A stretch of 20,017 nt of DNA, from NCBI GenBank assembly GCA_017452565.1, contig JAFTMF010000045.1, forward strand, positions 1 through 20,017. Reading direction: 5' to 3'. A model generated the notes under the pieces. It did no database searches. It was given only the letters and a program-made list of their open reading frames with translations, and was not told the origin of the DNA. Below, piece after piece: positions 1-7,526 of this stretch (its first letter is position 1; each line of letters starts with the position of its first letter). This stretch comes from Clostridia bacterium (GTDB taxonomy: Bacteria; Bacillota; Clostridia; Oscillospirales; CAG-272). Position numbers and translations under genes: made by a program.

Positions 1-990
1 CTGGAATGGCAGAAGGCCAAGCAGGAGCACCTGTGCGAGGTCAGTCCCGCCCTGATCCACCTGATCTCCGAGGATCCCGACGGTCTGAAGGGTATGAACA
101 TGGAAAAGGTCACCAAGGCACGTCAGATGTCCTATCCCATTCTGAAGCCCTACCGTGACCGCCGTGAAAACAAGGAACAGTGGTGTATTGCTGCTGTTCC
201 CGGTGAAGCCTGGGCGAAGAAGGTCTTCCCCGGTATGCGTACCAGTACTGCCATGGAAAAGCTGTGGGAAGCCATTCTGTACACTTCCCGGGTCACCGAA
301 GATCCCATCAAAGCGTGGGAGGAGCATAATGCGGATTTGCAGGCTCGCTGCGCTTACCTGAACAGCCTGAAGATCCGCAGCCTGCACTACACTGCCGAAA
401 ACGGTACCGATCTGACGGTGGGCATGATCGAAGAGGGGCGCTGGTGCGGCGGCGGAGAGACCAGTCTGCAGGGCATCTTCTTCAATCCCAATATTCCCAC
501 TGAGGAATGCTTCATCTCTCCCATGAGGGGTCAGGCGGAGGGCATTGTCTATTCCACCAAGCCCCTCAGCTACCGTGGTCAGCTCATTGACAACTTCTCC
601 GTCCGTTTCGAAAACGGTAAGGTGGTAGAAGTCAAGGCAGAGCAGGGCGAGGAACTGCTGAAGACTATGGTTTCCATGGACGAAGGAGCGGCCTACCTCG
701 GTGAGTGCGCCCTGGTTCCCCAGAAGAGTCCCATCAGTGAAAGCGGCATCCTGTTCTATAACACCCTGTTCGATGAAAACGCTTGCTGCCATCTGGCACT
801 GGGCGCAGGTTTCACCAACTGCATCGCAGATTTCGACAAGTACACCAATCAGGAGCTCCACGATATGGGCGTCAACGATTCTATGATCCACGTTGACTTT
901 ATGATCGGTACCGCCGATCTGTCCATCGTAGCCACCTGCGAGGACGGCAAGACCCTGCCCATCTTCGAAAACGGCACTTGGGCGTTTTGA
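1..990 (+). CDS. M29-family metallo-aminopeptidase (AmpS/PepS-like), 5'-truncated
   Basis: The reading frame is open from base 1 and ends in TGA at 988-990, giving 329 visible residues of a family usually near 410, so the start lies outside the window; the ATGs at 94 and 100 are internal. The visible C-terminal part carries the two-metal site typical of M29 aminopeptidases: the Glu in NIPTEEC (about residue 169), Glu in YLGECALVP (235), Tyr and His in FYNTLFDENACCHLALG (253 and 264), and His/Asp in MIHVDFMIG (297 and 299). M29 enzymes are cytoplasmic and remove N-terminal residues from peptides using a cocatalytic metal pair. No signal peptide can be judged because the N-terminus is missing. 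Two hairpins follow the stop codon, so it probably ends its transcript. The family assignment rests on motifs and is strong; substrate preference cannot be read from the sequence. Confidence 0.93.
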   Translation: MEWQKAKQEHLCEVSPALIHLISEDPDGLKGMNMEKVTKARQMSYPILKPYRDRRENKEQWCIAAVPGEAWAKKVFPGMRTSTAMEKLWEAILYTSRVTEDPIKAWEEHNADLQARCAYLNSLKIRSLHYTAENGTDLTVGMIEEGRWCGGGETSLQGIFFNPNIPTEECFISPMRGQAEGIVYSTKPLSYRGQLIDNFSVRFENGKVVEVKAEQGEELLKTMVSMDEGAAYLGECALVPQKSPISESGILFYNTLFDENACCHLALGAGFTNCIADFDKYTNQELHDMGVNDSMIHVDFMIGTADLSIVATCEDGKTLPIFENGTWAF

Positions 991-999
991 GAGAGACGT

Positions 1000-1029
1000 T
1001 AGGGGAACTTTTCGTGAAAAGTTCCCCTA
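1000..1029. repeat. Perfect inverted repeat, 13-bp arms, 4-nt loop
   Basis: The arms taggggaactttt (1000-1012) and aaaagttccccta (1017-1029) are perfectly complementary around the loop cgtg. It lies 10 bp after the aminopeptidase stop. No T-run follows, so it is not a classical Rho-independent terminator by itself. The GGAACTT...AAGTTCC core recurs in the palindrome at 7710-7741, which suggests a family of dispersed intergenic palindromes. Confidence 0.7.
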
Positions 1030-1052
1030 AAACCCCTCAAAAGCTTTATATA

Positions 1053-1076
1053 AAGGCGGCAAATACTTGCCGCCTT
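1053..1076. terminator. Possible terminator hairpin (10-bp stem, ATAC loop)
   Basis: The arms aaggcggcaa (1053-1062) and ttgccgcctt (1067-1076) enclose the loop atac. On the plus strand only a weak U-stretch follows (cggttta); on the minus strand the hairpin is followed by tatataaag, also weak. It lies between the aminopeptidase and the URO-D-like gene and is the best terminator candidate for the former. Its apex gcaaatacttgc is identical to that of the hairpin at 7612-7633. Confidence 0.45.
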
Positions 1077-1136
1077 CGGTTTATCGATCCGGCTTTCACC
1101 TCAGCATCCAATATTTTGTAAATGAGGAGAAATATG

Positions 1137-2366
1137 ATGACAGTCAGCCAAAAAGATAAAGAAATCATCCGTGAACTCGCTAAGCGCTATATGGAACTGG
1201 CGCTCTCCGACGAGCAAAAAGCAATGAACGATCGTATGCAGGCCACCAACGATCTGAAAATCGTTCGGCCGCCCGTACTCATCGACGAGATTCCGTGGTA
1301 TCAAATGGATATCGACGGCCAGCTGGTTTGCCAAACCGAGCATCCCCGCATCCGCCATTTAGAGGAATACTTCCGCAGAGCCTTCTTCCGCCGCAAATAT
1401 TTTCGCGCAGACACCATTTTCGAGCCCTTCTTTCGGGTGAGAAAATCCTACGATTCCACCGGCATCGGGATCGGAGTCAAGGAAGAGATCCGCCGAACCG
1501 ACGCAGTCAACCACATCGTCTCCCACAGCTTTGTGGACGTGTTGGAGGACGAGGAAGCGCTGGAGCAGATCAAAATCCCCCAGTTCACCCTGCGCCCCGA
1601 CCGTGATGCCGAGGCGATGGAGTTTTACACCGATCTGCTGGGCGACAGTATGCCGGTCAGACTCTGCGGTGCAGGCTACTTATATCACGCACCTTGGGAT
1701 TTCATTGCCCGTCTTCGCGGCGTAGAGGCGATCCTGTACGATATTTACGATCGACCCGAATATCTGCACAAAATCCGCGCAAGATTCCGGGATATTACGC
1801 TGGCGGAACTGGATTTCATCGAACGCTACGTCGGATTTGACAACAGCGGCGAGGATCTTCACTGCACGCCTGCCCGCATTTCGGGATTGCAAGAGAACAC
1901 CTACAAAGCCACTTGGTTCCGTGGGATGGCGCAGATGTTCGGCGACGTTTCGCCCCAAGTGCACAAGGAGCTGGACATTGACTATTCCCTGCCCATCGCA
2001 GAGAAATTCGCCTATTCCTACTACGGCTGCTGCGAGCCGCTGGATCGCAAGATGGAGATCATCAAAGCCATCCCCAATCTGCGCAAGATCGGCGTTTCTC
2101 CTTGGGCAAACGAAGAACGCTCCGCCGAGCAGATCGGCAAAGACTACGTCTACGCCAGAAAACCCAATCCTGCCAACGTGGCAGTCCGCACCGATCCCGA
2201 ATGGGTTCGGGCAGAGACCGAGAAGACGGTAAAGCTCTGCATCGCACACGGCTGTCCGCTGGAGCTGGTGCTCAAAGATATCAGCACCGTTTCAAACCGA
2301 CCCGAGAATCTCATCGTCTGGGCCAATACGGTTGCCGACGTTTTGGATGAGTATTATGGGAAATAA
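1137..2366 (+). CDS. Uroporphyrinogen decarboxylase (URO-D) superfamily protein, function unassigned
   Basis: 409 residues from ATG 1137. In-frame ATGs also exist at 1122 and 1134, but the ribosome binding site AGGAG (1125-1129) overlaps or crowds those and sits 7 nt before 1137. The C-terminal half has the pattern I associate with URO-D-fold proteins of gut Firmicutes: a YYGCCEPLDRKM segment around residue 297, then KIGVSPWAN and a C-terminal ELVLKDISTVSNRPENL stretch. True HemE decarboxylates uroporphyrinogen III; relatives such as MtaA/CmuA transfer methyl groups from corrinoid proteins. The GCC in place of a metal-binding HxCG hints at the methyltransferase-like branch, but that is inference. 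There is no signal peptide or membrane segment. No heme or corrinoid genes are nearby, and the gene appears to be monocistronic, between a hairpin pair upstream and a strong terminator downstream. Family confidence is moderate; the reaction is unknown. Confidence 0.75.
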   Translation: MTVSQKDKEIIRELAKRYMELALSDEQKAMNDRMQATNDLKIVRPPVLIDEIPWYQMDIDGQLVCQTEHPRIRHLEEYFRRAFFRRKYFRADTIFEPFFRVRKSYDSTGIGIGVKEEIRRTDAVNHIVSHSFVDVLEDEEALEQIKIPQFTLRPDRDAEAMEFYTDLLGDSMPVRLCGAGYLYHAPWDFIARLRGVEAILYDIYDRPEYLHKIRARFRDITLAELDFIERYVGFDNSGEDLHCTPARISGLQENTYKATWFRGMAQMFGDVSPQVHKELDIDYSLPIAEKFAYSYYGCCEPLDRKMEIIKAIPNLRKIGVSPWANEERSAEQIGKDYVYARKPNPANVAVRTDPEWVRAETEKTVKLCIAHGCPLELVLKDISTVSNRPENLIVWANTVADVLDEYYGK

Positions 2367-2368
2367 AT

Positions 2369-2389
2369 CATAAACCATAAACCATAAAA
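2369..2389. repeat. Heptamer tandem repeat, 3 units (cataaac/cataaac/cataaaa)
   Basis: Two exact copies of cataaac and a third with one change lie directly behind the stop codon at 2366. A second heptamer array of different sequence (cactatt x3) lies at 9717-9737. These are short intergenic repeats of unknown role. Confidence 0.6.
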
Positions 2390-2423
2390 CCATTGGAAGA
2401 TTTTTCGAAATCTCTTCCATCAT

Positions 2424-2458
2424 AGCAAAAGCGGCGAAAACTCGCCGCTTTTTTTGCT
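2424..2458. terminator. Rho-independent terminator of the URO-D-like gene, probably bidirectional
   Basis: The GC stem gcggcga (2431-2437) / tcgccgc (2442-2448) has loop aaac and is extended by an agcaaaa / ttttgct outer arm; seven T residues follow at 2449-2455. The A-run at 2427-2430 gives a shorter U-tract in the other direction. It separates two convergent genes. Confidence 0.9.
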
Positions 2459-2464
2459 AAAAAA

Positions 2465-2486
2465 TCCCTCGCCGATTGGCGAGGGA
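2465..2486 (-). terminator. Rho-independent terminator of the CHAP hydrolase gene
   Basis: The stem tccctcgcc (2465-2473) / ggcgaggga (2478-2486) has a 4-nt loop. Read on the minus strand it follows the CHAP gene stop by 7 nt and is followed by a U-rich tract (complement of 2459-2464). On the plus strand it is also followed by tttttt (2490-2495), so it can act as a second, backup plus-strand terminator. Confidence 0.85.
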
Positions 2487-2493
2487 CTGTTTT

Positions 2494-3459
2494 TTACTTA
2501 TAAGCAGGGGTAGCGTAGCCGGTAATGGAGCGGTCGTTGAGAGAATATGTATTACAGGACACGCGATCGGAGTAGTTGCCCTCCACGGTGATAACCTTTC
2601 CATCCTCTACCGCGATAACAATGCCAACGTGATCGATGGTGCTGATTGAACCGCGCTTCTTTTCCCAGTCGATGAAGATCAGATCTCCAACCTTGGGAGT
2701 GTAGGAAGATTTATACTTCGTATATCTACCCAAATTGTTATAATAATTTGCATAGACACGGGAGCTTGCAGTCTTGGGGATCACAGATTGGGGAATATCC
2801 GCCTGATCGGCACACCAAGAAATGAACACCGCACACCATGCATAGGTGGCACCGCTACTGGACTTATCCTTCACTGTTCTGCCATAGTACCAAGTATTAT
2901 ACTTGATATTGTTATAACCCTTTTCCGCAACGCCGATCTCATTCTTCACGATGGACAAGAACTTATCCTTGGAAGAAACGGTAGGAGTGGTTACCACGGG
3001 CGCCTTAGTAGTTTCGGGAGCCTTGGTAGTGGTAGTCACGGGAGGAGTTGTGGTAACGGGAGGCTGGGTAGTAGTGGTAACAGGAGGGGTAGTTGTCGTA
3101 ACGGGAGGAGTAGTCGTTACCGGAGGGGTAGGTACTACAGGCTCGGTTTCAGGCAACTGAACATTTCCGGAATTATAGCCGGGCGTATCGAATCGGGTAG
3201 TAGTCTGTGCAGGAACTTCGGGGGTGATGATTGGGGTGTTTTCGCTCTCCGCAGGGGTAGAGGGAATAGGGGTAGTTACAACGGGAGTGGTAGTCACGTT
3301 GTGCAGATTTTCATCTACCTGTCCATTGGAATACAAGGGGGCGTTGTCAACGATAGACGAATCGGGCACGATAGCGGTGCCTTCTTCGGAAAAGATACCG
3401 GAGCAAAAACATGCAGCACCAATCAACGCGATGATAGGTAAGATCAGTAATCTTTTCAT
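2494..3459 (-). CDS. Exported CHAP-domain peptidoglycan hydrolase with Thr/Pro-rich linker
   Basis: 321 residues from ATG 3459. The strong ribosome binding site AAAGGAG lies about 10 nt upstream; a TTG at 3462 is 7 nt from it and would add one residue. Residues 1-24 form a signal peptide (basic start, hydrophobic core, small residues before Cys); the GAAC sequence is a poor lipobox, so signal peptidase I processing is more likely. Residues about 55-165 are a low-complexity linker rich in Thr, Pro and Val with repeated TPPVTTT units. Residues about 166-321 form an NlpC/P60-like CHAP domain with catalytic Cys209 in TYAWCAVFISWC, His277 in IDHVGIV and a third polar residue in VEGNYS. CHAP enzymes cut peptide bonds in peptidoglycan (amidase or endopeptidase). 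The linker probably spans the wall. The gene is monocistronic, with its own strong promoter and structured leader. Confidence 0.92.
   Translation of the reverse strand: MKRLLILPIIALIGAACFCSGIFSEEGTAIVPDSSIVDNAPLYSNGQVDENLHNVTTTPVVTTPIPSTPAESENTPIITPEVPAQTTTRFDTPGYNSGNVQLPETEPVVPTPPVTTTPPVTTTTPPVTTTTQPPVTTTPPVTTTTKAPETTKAPVVTTPTVSSKDKFLSIVKNEIGVAEKGYNNIKYNTWYYGRTVKDKSSSGATYAWCAVFISWCADQADIPQSVIPKTASSRVYANYYNNLGRYTKYKSSYTPKVGDLIFIDWEKKRGSISTIDHVGIVIAVEDGKVITVEGNYSDRVSCNTYSLNDRSITGYATPAYK
3020..3130 (-). repeat. Degenerate in-frame DNA repeat encoding the TPPVTTT linker
   Basis: On the plus strand the segment is a string of near-identical units of the form acgggaggagtagt / acaggaggggtagt, which on the coding strand give about five copies of Pro-Pro-Val-Thr-Thr-Thr (residues about 111-146). 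Unit length varies by one Thr codon, as expected for repeat expansion and contraction, so linker length may vary between strains. Confidence 0.8.
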
Positions 3460-3586
3460 CAAGACAAATCTCCTTTCCTCTCGGTCTTCGACCGATTATT
3501 TTATCTTCATGCAAAACCGATTTTGTCGAATTTTGCTGATCTACCCGCATAAAATTGAGCCCTTTAAGGCCCACACATAGTTATAC
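3460..3586 (-). promoter_or_regulatory. Structured 5' leader of the CHAP hydrolase mRNA
   Basis: If transcription starts about 7 nt after the -10 box, the mRNA has a leader of about 125 nt. Read on the minus strand it holds two hairpins: gcaaaa...ttttgc with an inner cga/tcg pairing (about 3504-3531), and tcggtc gaa gaccga (3481-3495), which abuts the Shine-Dalgarno sequence. Neither resembles a riboswitch class I can name. Control of translation by the second hairpin is inference. Confidence 0.45.
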
Positions 3587-3592
3587 GAATGC

Positions 3593-3621
3593 ATTGTAAC
3601 ATATTATCCCATAAAAGTCAA
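3593..3621 (-). promoter_or_regulatory. Sigma-A promoter of the CHAP hydrolase gene
   Basis: On the minus strand: -35 TTGACT (3621-3616), spacer of exactly 17 bp, -10 TACAAT (3598-3593), preceded by TGT, which makes an extended -10. The match is near consensus and correctly oriented for the gene starting at 3459. Confidence 0.85.
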
Positions 3622-3659
3622 CCCCTTTTTCGAAATTTTTTAGAATTAAATTTTCGCCC

Positions 3660-3680
3660 CTATCCACAGGTTGTGGATAG
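3660..3680. promoter_or_regulatory. Inverted pair of DnaA-box-like sites
   Basis: ctatccaca (3660-3668) and tgtggatag (3672-3680) form a perfect 9-bp inverted repeat with a 3-bp centre. Each arm matches the DnaA box TTATCCACA at 8 of 9 positions. A partial third copy, aatccacg, follows at 3682. The pair lies between divergent promoters and next to an AT-rich stretch (3690-3715). DnaA binding is inference. Confidence 0.5.
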
Positions 3681-3727
3681 AAATCCACGAATTTATAAAA
3701 AATTTTCAATTATCGCGGAAATTTTGC

Positions 3728-3756
3728 TTGTAATCTTTGCGTATTTATGGTAACAT
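3728..3756 (+). promoter_or_regulatory. Candidate promoter for uppP-ftsK
   Basis: TTGTAA (3728-3733) and TAACAT (3751-3756) are separated by 17 bp, each matching consensus at 4 of 6 positions. An alternative -10 is TATACA at 3761. The region is AT-rich and the only gap upstream of uppP, so a promoter is expected here, but which boxes are used is uncertain. Confidence 0.4.
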
Positions 3757-3795
3757 ATTCTATACAGCACTTTTTATAGATAAGAAGAGGTAATT

Positions 3796-4635
3796 ATGAG
3801 TATTTGGGAATCTATCTTTTACGGAATCATTCAAGGCATCGCGGAATTTCTCCCGATTTCATCCTCCGGCCATCTGGCAATTTTCCAGAGCGTACTGGGT
3901 ACGGGCGATCCCGAGTCCAATATCTCCTTCAACGTCCTGCTCCATCTGGGTACTCTGATTGCAGTATTTTTTGTCTATTGGAAGGATATCTGGCAGCTGA
4001 TCTGCTCCTTTTTCACCCTGTGCGGCAAGCTGTTCAAGGGCAATTTCAAGTTCTCTACCTACGCCGAGGGCGAGCGATTCGTGATTCTGATCCTCATCGC
4101 AACCCTTCCCCTTGTTCCCGCCGCCCTGCTGGATGATTACATCGGCGCCCTCTCCTCCTCCGTGATCGTGGTGGGTGTGATTTTGCTGTTCAACGCGCTC
4201 CTGCTGTTCTTCTCCGACAAAATGGCAAAAGGCAACAAGACACTGGCCGAAGTGAAGCCCCGTAACGCACTTGCCGTAGGTCTTTGCCAGATGATTGCCA
4301 TTCTTCCCGGTCTTTCCCGCTCGGGCTCCACTATCACCGGCGGTCTGACTCAGGGCTTCGAGCGTCCCTTGGCAGTCAAATTCTCCTTTATTATGTCCAT
4401 CCCTGCGATTATGGGTGCCTGCGTATTGGAGCTTCCCGATTTCTTCCGCACCGCCACCACCGAGGGCAGCACTCAACTGTTGATTTACATGGCAGGTGCC
4501 GTCGTTGCCGGACTCACCGGCGTAGCTGCTATGAAGCTGCTGACCTATATCTCCAAAAAATCCAATTTCCGTATGTTCGCATACTACTGCATCGCCGCAG
4601 GTCTTTTTGCCATCATTTGGGGCGTATTCCATTGA
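3796..4635 (+). CDS. uppP: Undecaprenyl-diphosphatase UppP (BacA family)
   Basis: 279 residues, the normal family length, starting at ATG 3796 with AGAGG 5 nt upstream. UppP removes a phosphate from undecaprenyl diphosphate at the membrane to regenerate the lipid carrier for peptidoglycan and other wall polymers; overproduction gives bacitracin resistance in known cases. The two family signatures are present: GIIQGIAEFLPISSSGHL (residues 10-27, with Glu17, the Ser cluster and His26) and LPGLSRSGSTITGG (170-183, with the catalytic Arg175). About seven to eight hydrophobic segments cover the chain. The gene lies 24 bp upstream of ftsK and is probably cotranscribed with it. It is divergent from the CHAP hydrolase, placing two wall-metabolism genes on either side of the same regulatory region. 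Confidence 0.97.
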   Translation: MSIWESIFYGIIQGIAEFLPISSSGHLAIFQSVLGTGDPESNISFNVLLHLGTLIAVFFVYWKDIWQLICSFFTLCGKLFKGNFKFSTYAEGERFVILILIATLPLVPAALLDDYIGALSSSVIVVGVILLFNALLLFFSDKMAKGNKTLAEVKPRNALAVGLCQMIAILPGLSRSGSTITGGLTQGFERPLAVKFSFIMSIPAIMGACVLELPDFFRTATTEGSTQLLIYMAGAVVAGLTGVAAMKLLTYISKKSNFRMFAYYCIAAGLFAIIWGVFH

Positions 4636-4659
4636 TGGCCGTCAGCGAAAGGACGTTAT

Positions 4660-7488
4660 ATGGCTACAAAAAAGAAACCTACATCGAAAACCTCACCGAA
4701 CAAGTCCACCGCTTCCCGTAAGCCCACCGTGGGCTCCTCTAAATCCAGCGCCGCCAAGGCTAAGGTAGCAGAACGGGAGCCCCGCAATCAAGAAACTGCC
4801 GAGGAGATCGAAGCACGCAGAAGAGATCCCGACAGCGCACGTAATCTGGTCATCCTCTTCGGATTGATCACTCTCACCATTCTGTCCTTCGTATTCCTTT
4901 ATTTTACCAAGCTCTCTGCAGGACTGTCCGGTAATACCGGCCCCATTGGCTACGTATTTTGCTGCCTGTTCTTCGGACTGCTGGGCCCCACCGCTTATCT
5001 GATTCCTTTTGCTCTGCTGTATTTAGTATTCTTCCGCGGCCGAAGCCTGCATCAGAACACCGAGATGATCAAGATCGTTGCCCTGATCGTCCTATTGGTG
5101 CTGATTGCTTCTGCATTCCAGCTGGCCGTCCAAGGTTCCGCCCATCCTGCTCAGCTGGGCTTTGGTACGCTTTGGAAGGACGGTATGTCTCTGCGCGGCG
5201 GCGGCATCATCGGCGGCTTCTTCGGCGGACTGCTGTATCTGATGCTGAAGAAGGTTTCATGGTTCTTCCTGATTCCCTTCATCGTGGCCGATCTTCTGCT
5301 GCTGGCTGAGATTACGCCCACTATGATCGCCATTTTCTTCCACCAATTGATGGCAAACTTCCGCGCATATATGGCATCCCGTCCTGAGCGCAATCAGAAA
5401 CCGCAGGTTTGTGTGGCCGACGGCGCTTCCGCTGCCACCGCTCCCAAGAAAAACAAGCGGCAAACTGCCCCTGCAACCGAACAGACCGATTCCTCCACCG
5501 CAGACAATGCCGCCTCCCCCGCTGAGGAAGTACCCGTTCCTCAGACTGCCACCCGAAGAAATTCCCCTCAGACTACCGATTCACAGGAGGATACAGTTAT
5601 GGTAAACACTAAAACCGGCGAAGTATTAGAGCCTGTTTACACCGAAAAGAAATCTACCGAACACACGCTCAACAAAATTTACACCGATCCCCCCCACGAT
5701 GAAGCCATCGACCGTCTGGATCGCATCCGGGACAGACAAGCTCAGTTCCGTCAGGCCGAATTCAACAGCGCCGATCTGGATCTCACCGACCGTGCACCTT
5801 GGGAAGAGGATCCGGCACCGCTCACCCCCGAAGAAGAGCAAATTGCCGGCGCACTGCTTGGCAATCAGCAGAACCCCGTAGCAGAGCAGCCTGCGCAGGA
5901 CGAGGATGAGGACGAAGAGGAGGATTCCACTCTGTCCACCGAACGGGAAGCACTTGCCGAGGACACGCTCCCCGAGCACGCCTTGAACGAAGCGCCCGCC
6001 GGCCCTGTTTATCAGTTCCCTCCCATCACACTTCTTGCGCAGAATACCAATTCGCAGGCCGAGGACAGCTCTATGGAGCTGCGCCGTAATGCGGAAAAGC
6101 TGGTATCGGTGCTGAAATCCTTCCGGGTATCCACCGAGATCGTCAACGTTTCCCGCGGTCCCACAATCACCCGCTACGAGTTGGCTCCTAAAGAGGGCGT
6201 GCGCGTTCGCTCCATCGCCAATCTGGTGGACGACATTGCGCTGAATCTGGAAACCTCCGGCGTTCGAATTGAAGCGCCTATCCCCGGCAAGGCTGCCGTA
6301 GGCATTGAGGTGCCTAACAAAACGCCTGCCACTGTTTATCTCCGTGAGCTGCTGGAAAACAGCACCTTCACAAACTCCAAGAGCAAGGTAACCTGCGCAC
6401 TGGGTATGGACGTTGCCGGCACTCCCATCTATCTGGATATTGCCAAGATGCCCCACCTGCTGATTGCAGGTGCTACCGGTATGGGTAAATCGGTCTGCAT
6501 CAACTCTCTGATCGTATCGCTGCTCTATAAGGCATCCCCCGATGAGGTAAAGTTGATCCTCATCGACCCCAAGAAGGTCGAGCTGAACGTCTACAACAAG
6601 CTGCCCCATCTGCTGGTACCCGTTGTGAACCTGCCTAAGAAGGCAGCCGGCTCGCTGTCTTGGGCAGTGGGCGAGATGGAGCGCCGCTTTGAAATGATCG
6701 AAGAAGTGGGCGTGCGCGATATCAAGGGCTACAATCAAGTGACCGCAGACGATCCTGCCAAGGAGCATCTGCCCCACATTATTATTATCATCGACGAGCT
6801 GGCCGACCTGATGATGACCGCTCCCGACGACGTAGAAGAATCTATCTGCCGTCTGGCACAGAAAGCACGTGCCGCCGGTATGCACCTGATCATCGGCACG
6901 CAGCGTCCTTCGGTTGACGTTATCACCGGTCTGATCAAGGCCAACATCCCCTCCCGTATTGCATTCACCGTTGCTTCCAATATCGACTCCCGTACCATTA
7001 TTGACGTAGCGGGTGCGGAAAAGCTGATCGGACGAGGCGATATGCTCTACGCTCCCGTAGGCGCGATGAAGCCCATCCGTGTGCAGGGCTCCTTCGTTTC
7101 CGATAAGGAAGTAGAAGCCGTTTGTGATTTCATCCGTGCACAGGCAGGCGAAGGTCAGTATAACAAAGAAATCATTCAGGAGATCGACGAAAAGTCCGAG
7201 CAGTGCGGACAGCCTAAGAAAAAGGGCGGCGGATCCGACGCAGGCTCCGGCGAGGACGACGGCGAGCTGGATCCCAAGTTCAACGATGCCGTGGAGGTTG
7301 CACTGGATACCGGCAAGGTTTCCACCTCCCTCCTCCAGCGCCGACTCTCTATCGGCTACGGCCGTGCCGCTAAAATCATTGACCAGATGCAGGCCTGCGG
7401 TATCGTAGGTCCTCAGGAAGGTCAGAAGCCTCGCAACGTTTTGATCTCTTACTCCGATTGGAACGAGATTAAGATGAGAAACGAGTAA
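4660..7488 (+). CDS. ftsK: DNA translocase FtsK/SpoIIIE
   Basis: 942 residues from ATG 4660 with AAAGGA 6 nt upstream. It pumps chromosomal DNA through the closing septum; one copy is visible, so it could serve division, sporulation or both. Order of parts: basic N-terminal tail (1-60); four membrane segments (about 61-84, 97-125, 137-158, 183-228); a long acidic, low-complexity linker (about 240-465) rich in Glu, Asp, Thr and Pro; the alpha domain from about 468; the RecA-like motor with Walker A GATGMGKS (604-611) and Walker B IIIIIDELAD (707-716); and the C-terminal gamma winged helix (about 870-935) with LLQRRLSIGYGRAAKIIDQM, which reads KOPS/SRS orienting sequences. It follows uppP by 24 bp. 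Length and domain order fit the family; FtsK and SpoIIIE cannot be told apart from sequence alone. Confidence 0.97.
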   Translation: MATKKKPTSKTSPNKSTASRKPTVGSSKSSAAKAKVAEREPRNQETAEEIEARRRDPDSARNLVILFGLITLTILSFVFLYFTKLSAGLSGNTGPIGYVFCCLFFGLLGPTAYLIPFALLYLVFFRGRSLHQNTEMIKIVALIVLLVLIASAFQLAVQGSAHPAQLGFGTLWKDGMSLRGGGIIGGFFGGLLYLMLKKVSWFFLIPFIVADLLLLAEITPTMIAIFFHQLMANFRAYMASRPERNQKPQVCVADGASAATAPKKNKRQTAPATEQTDSSTADNAASPAEEVPVPQTATRRNSPQTTDSQEDTVMVNTKTGEVLEPVYTEKKSTEHTLNKIYTDPPHDEAIDRLDRIRDRQAQFRQAEFNSADLDLTDRAPWEEDPAPLTPEEEQIAGALLGNQQNPVAEQPAQDEDEDEEEDSTLSTEREALAEDTLPEHALNEAPAGPVYQFPPITLLAQNTNSQAEDSSMELRRNAEKLVSVLKSFRVSTEIVNVSRGPTITRYELAPKEGVRVRSIANLVDDIALNLETSGVRIEAPIPGKAAVGIEVPNKTPATVYLRELLENSTFTNSKSKVTCALGMDVAGTPIYLDIAKMPHLLIAGATGMGKSVCINSLIVSLLYKASPDEVKLILIDPKKVELNVYNKLPHLLVPVVNLPKKAAGSLSWAVGEMERRFEMIEEVGVRDIKGYNQVTADDPAKEHLPHIIIIIDELADLMMTAPDDVEESICRLAQKARAAGMHLIIGTQRPSVDVITGLIKANIPSRIAFTVASNIDSRTIIDVAGAEKLIGRGDMLYAPVGAMKPIRVQGSFVSDKEVEAVCDFIRAQAGEGQYNKEIIQEIDEKSEQCGQPKKKGGGSDAGSGEDDGELDPKFNDAVEVALDTGKVSTSLLQRRLSIGYGRAAKIIDQMQACGIVGPQEGQKPRNVLISYSDWNEIKMRNE

Positions 7489-7526
7489 TGCCTCCGGCGG
7501 CCTAAGACCCCTTTTGAAAAAGGTGG

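Noticed and set aside
2788..3441. 217-codon open frame antisense to the CHAP hydrolase
   Set aside because: Its Gly/Ser/Arg repeats are the complement of the Thr/Pro linker; no start signal or family match.
3347..3574. Small minus-strand open frame overlapping the hydrolase leader
   Set aside because: It overlaps the clear signal peptide region in another frame and contains no recognisable protein features; the leader is better read as untranslated.
5626..6885. 419-codon open frame antisense to ftsK
   Set aside because: It covers the conserved FtsK motor in reverse; composition (His, Gln, Gly rich) is typical of an antisense shadow.
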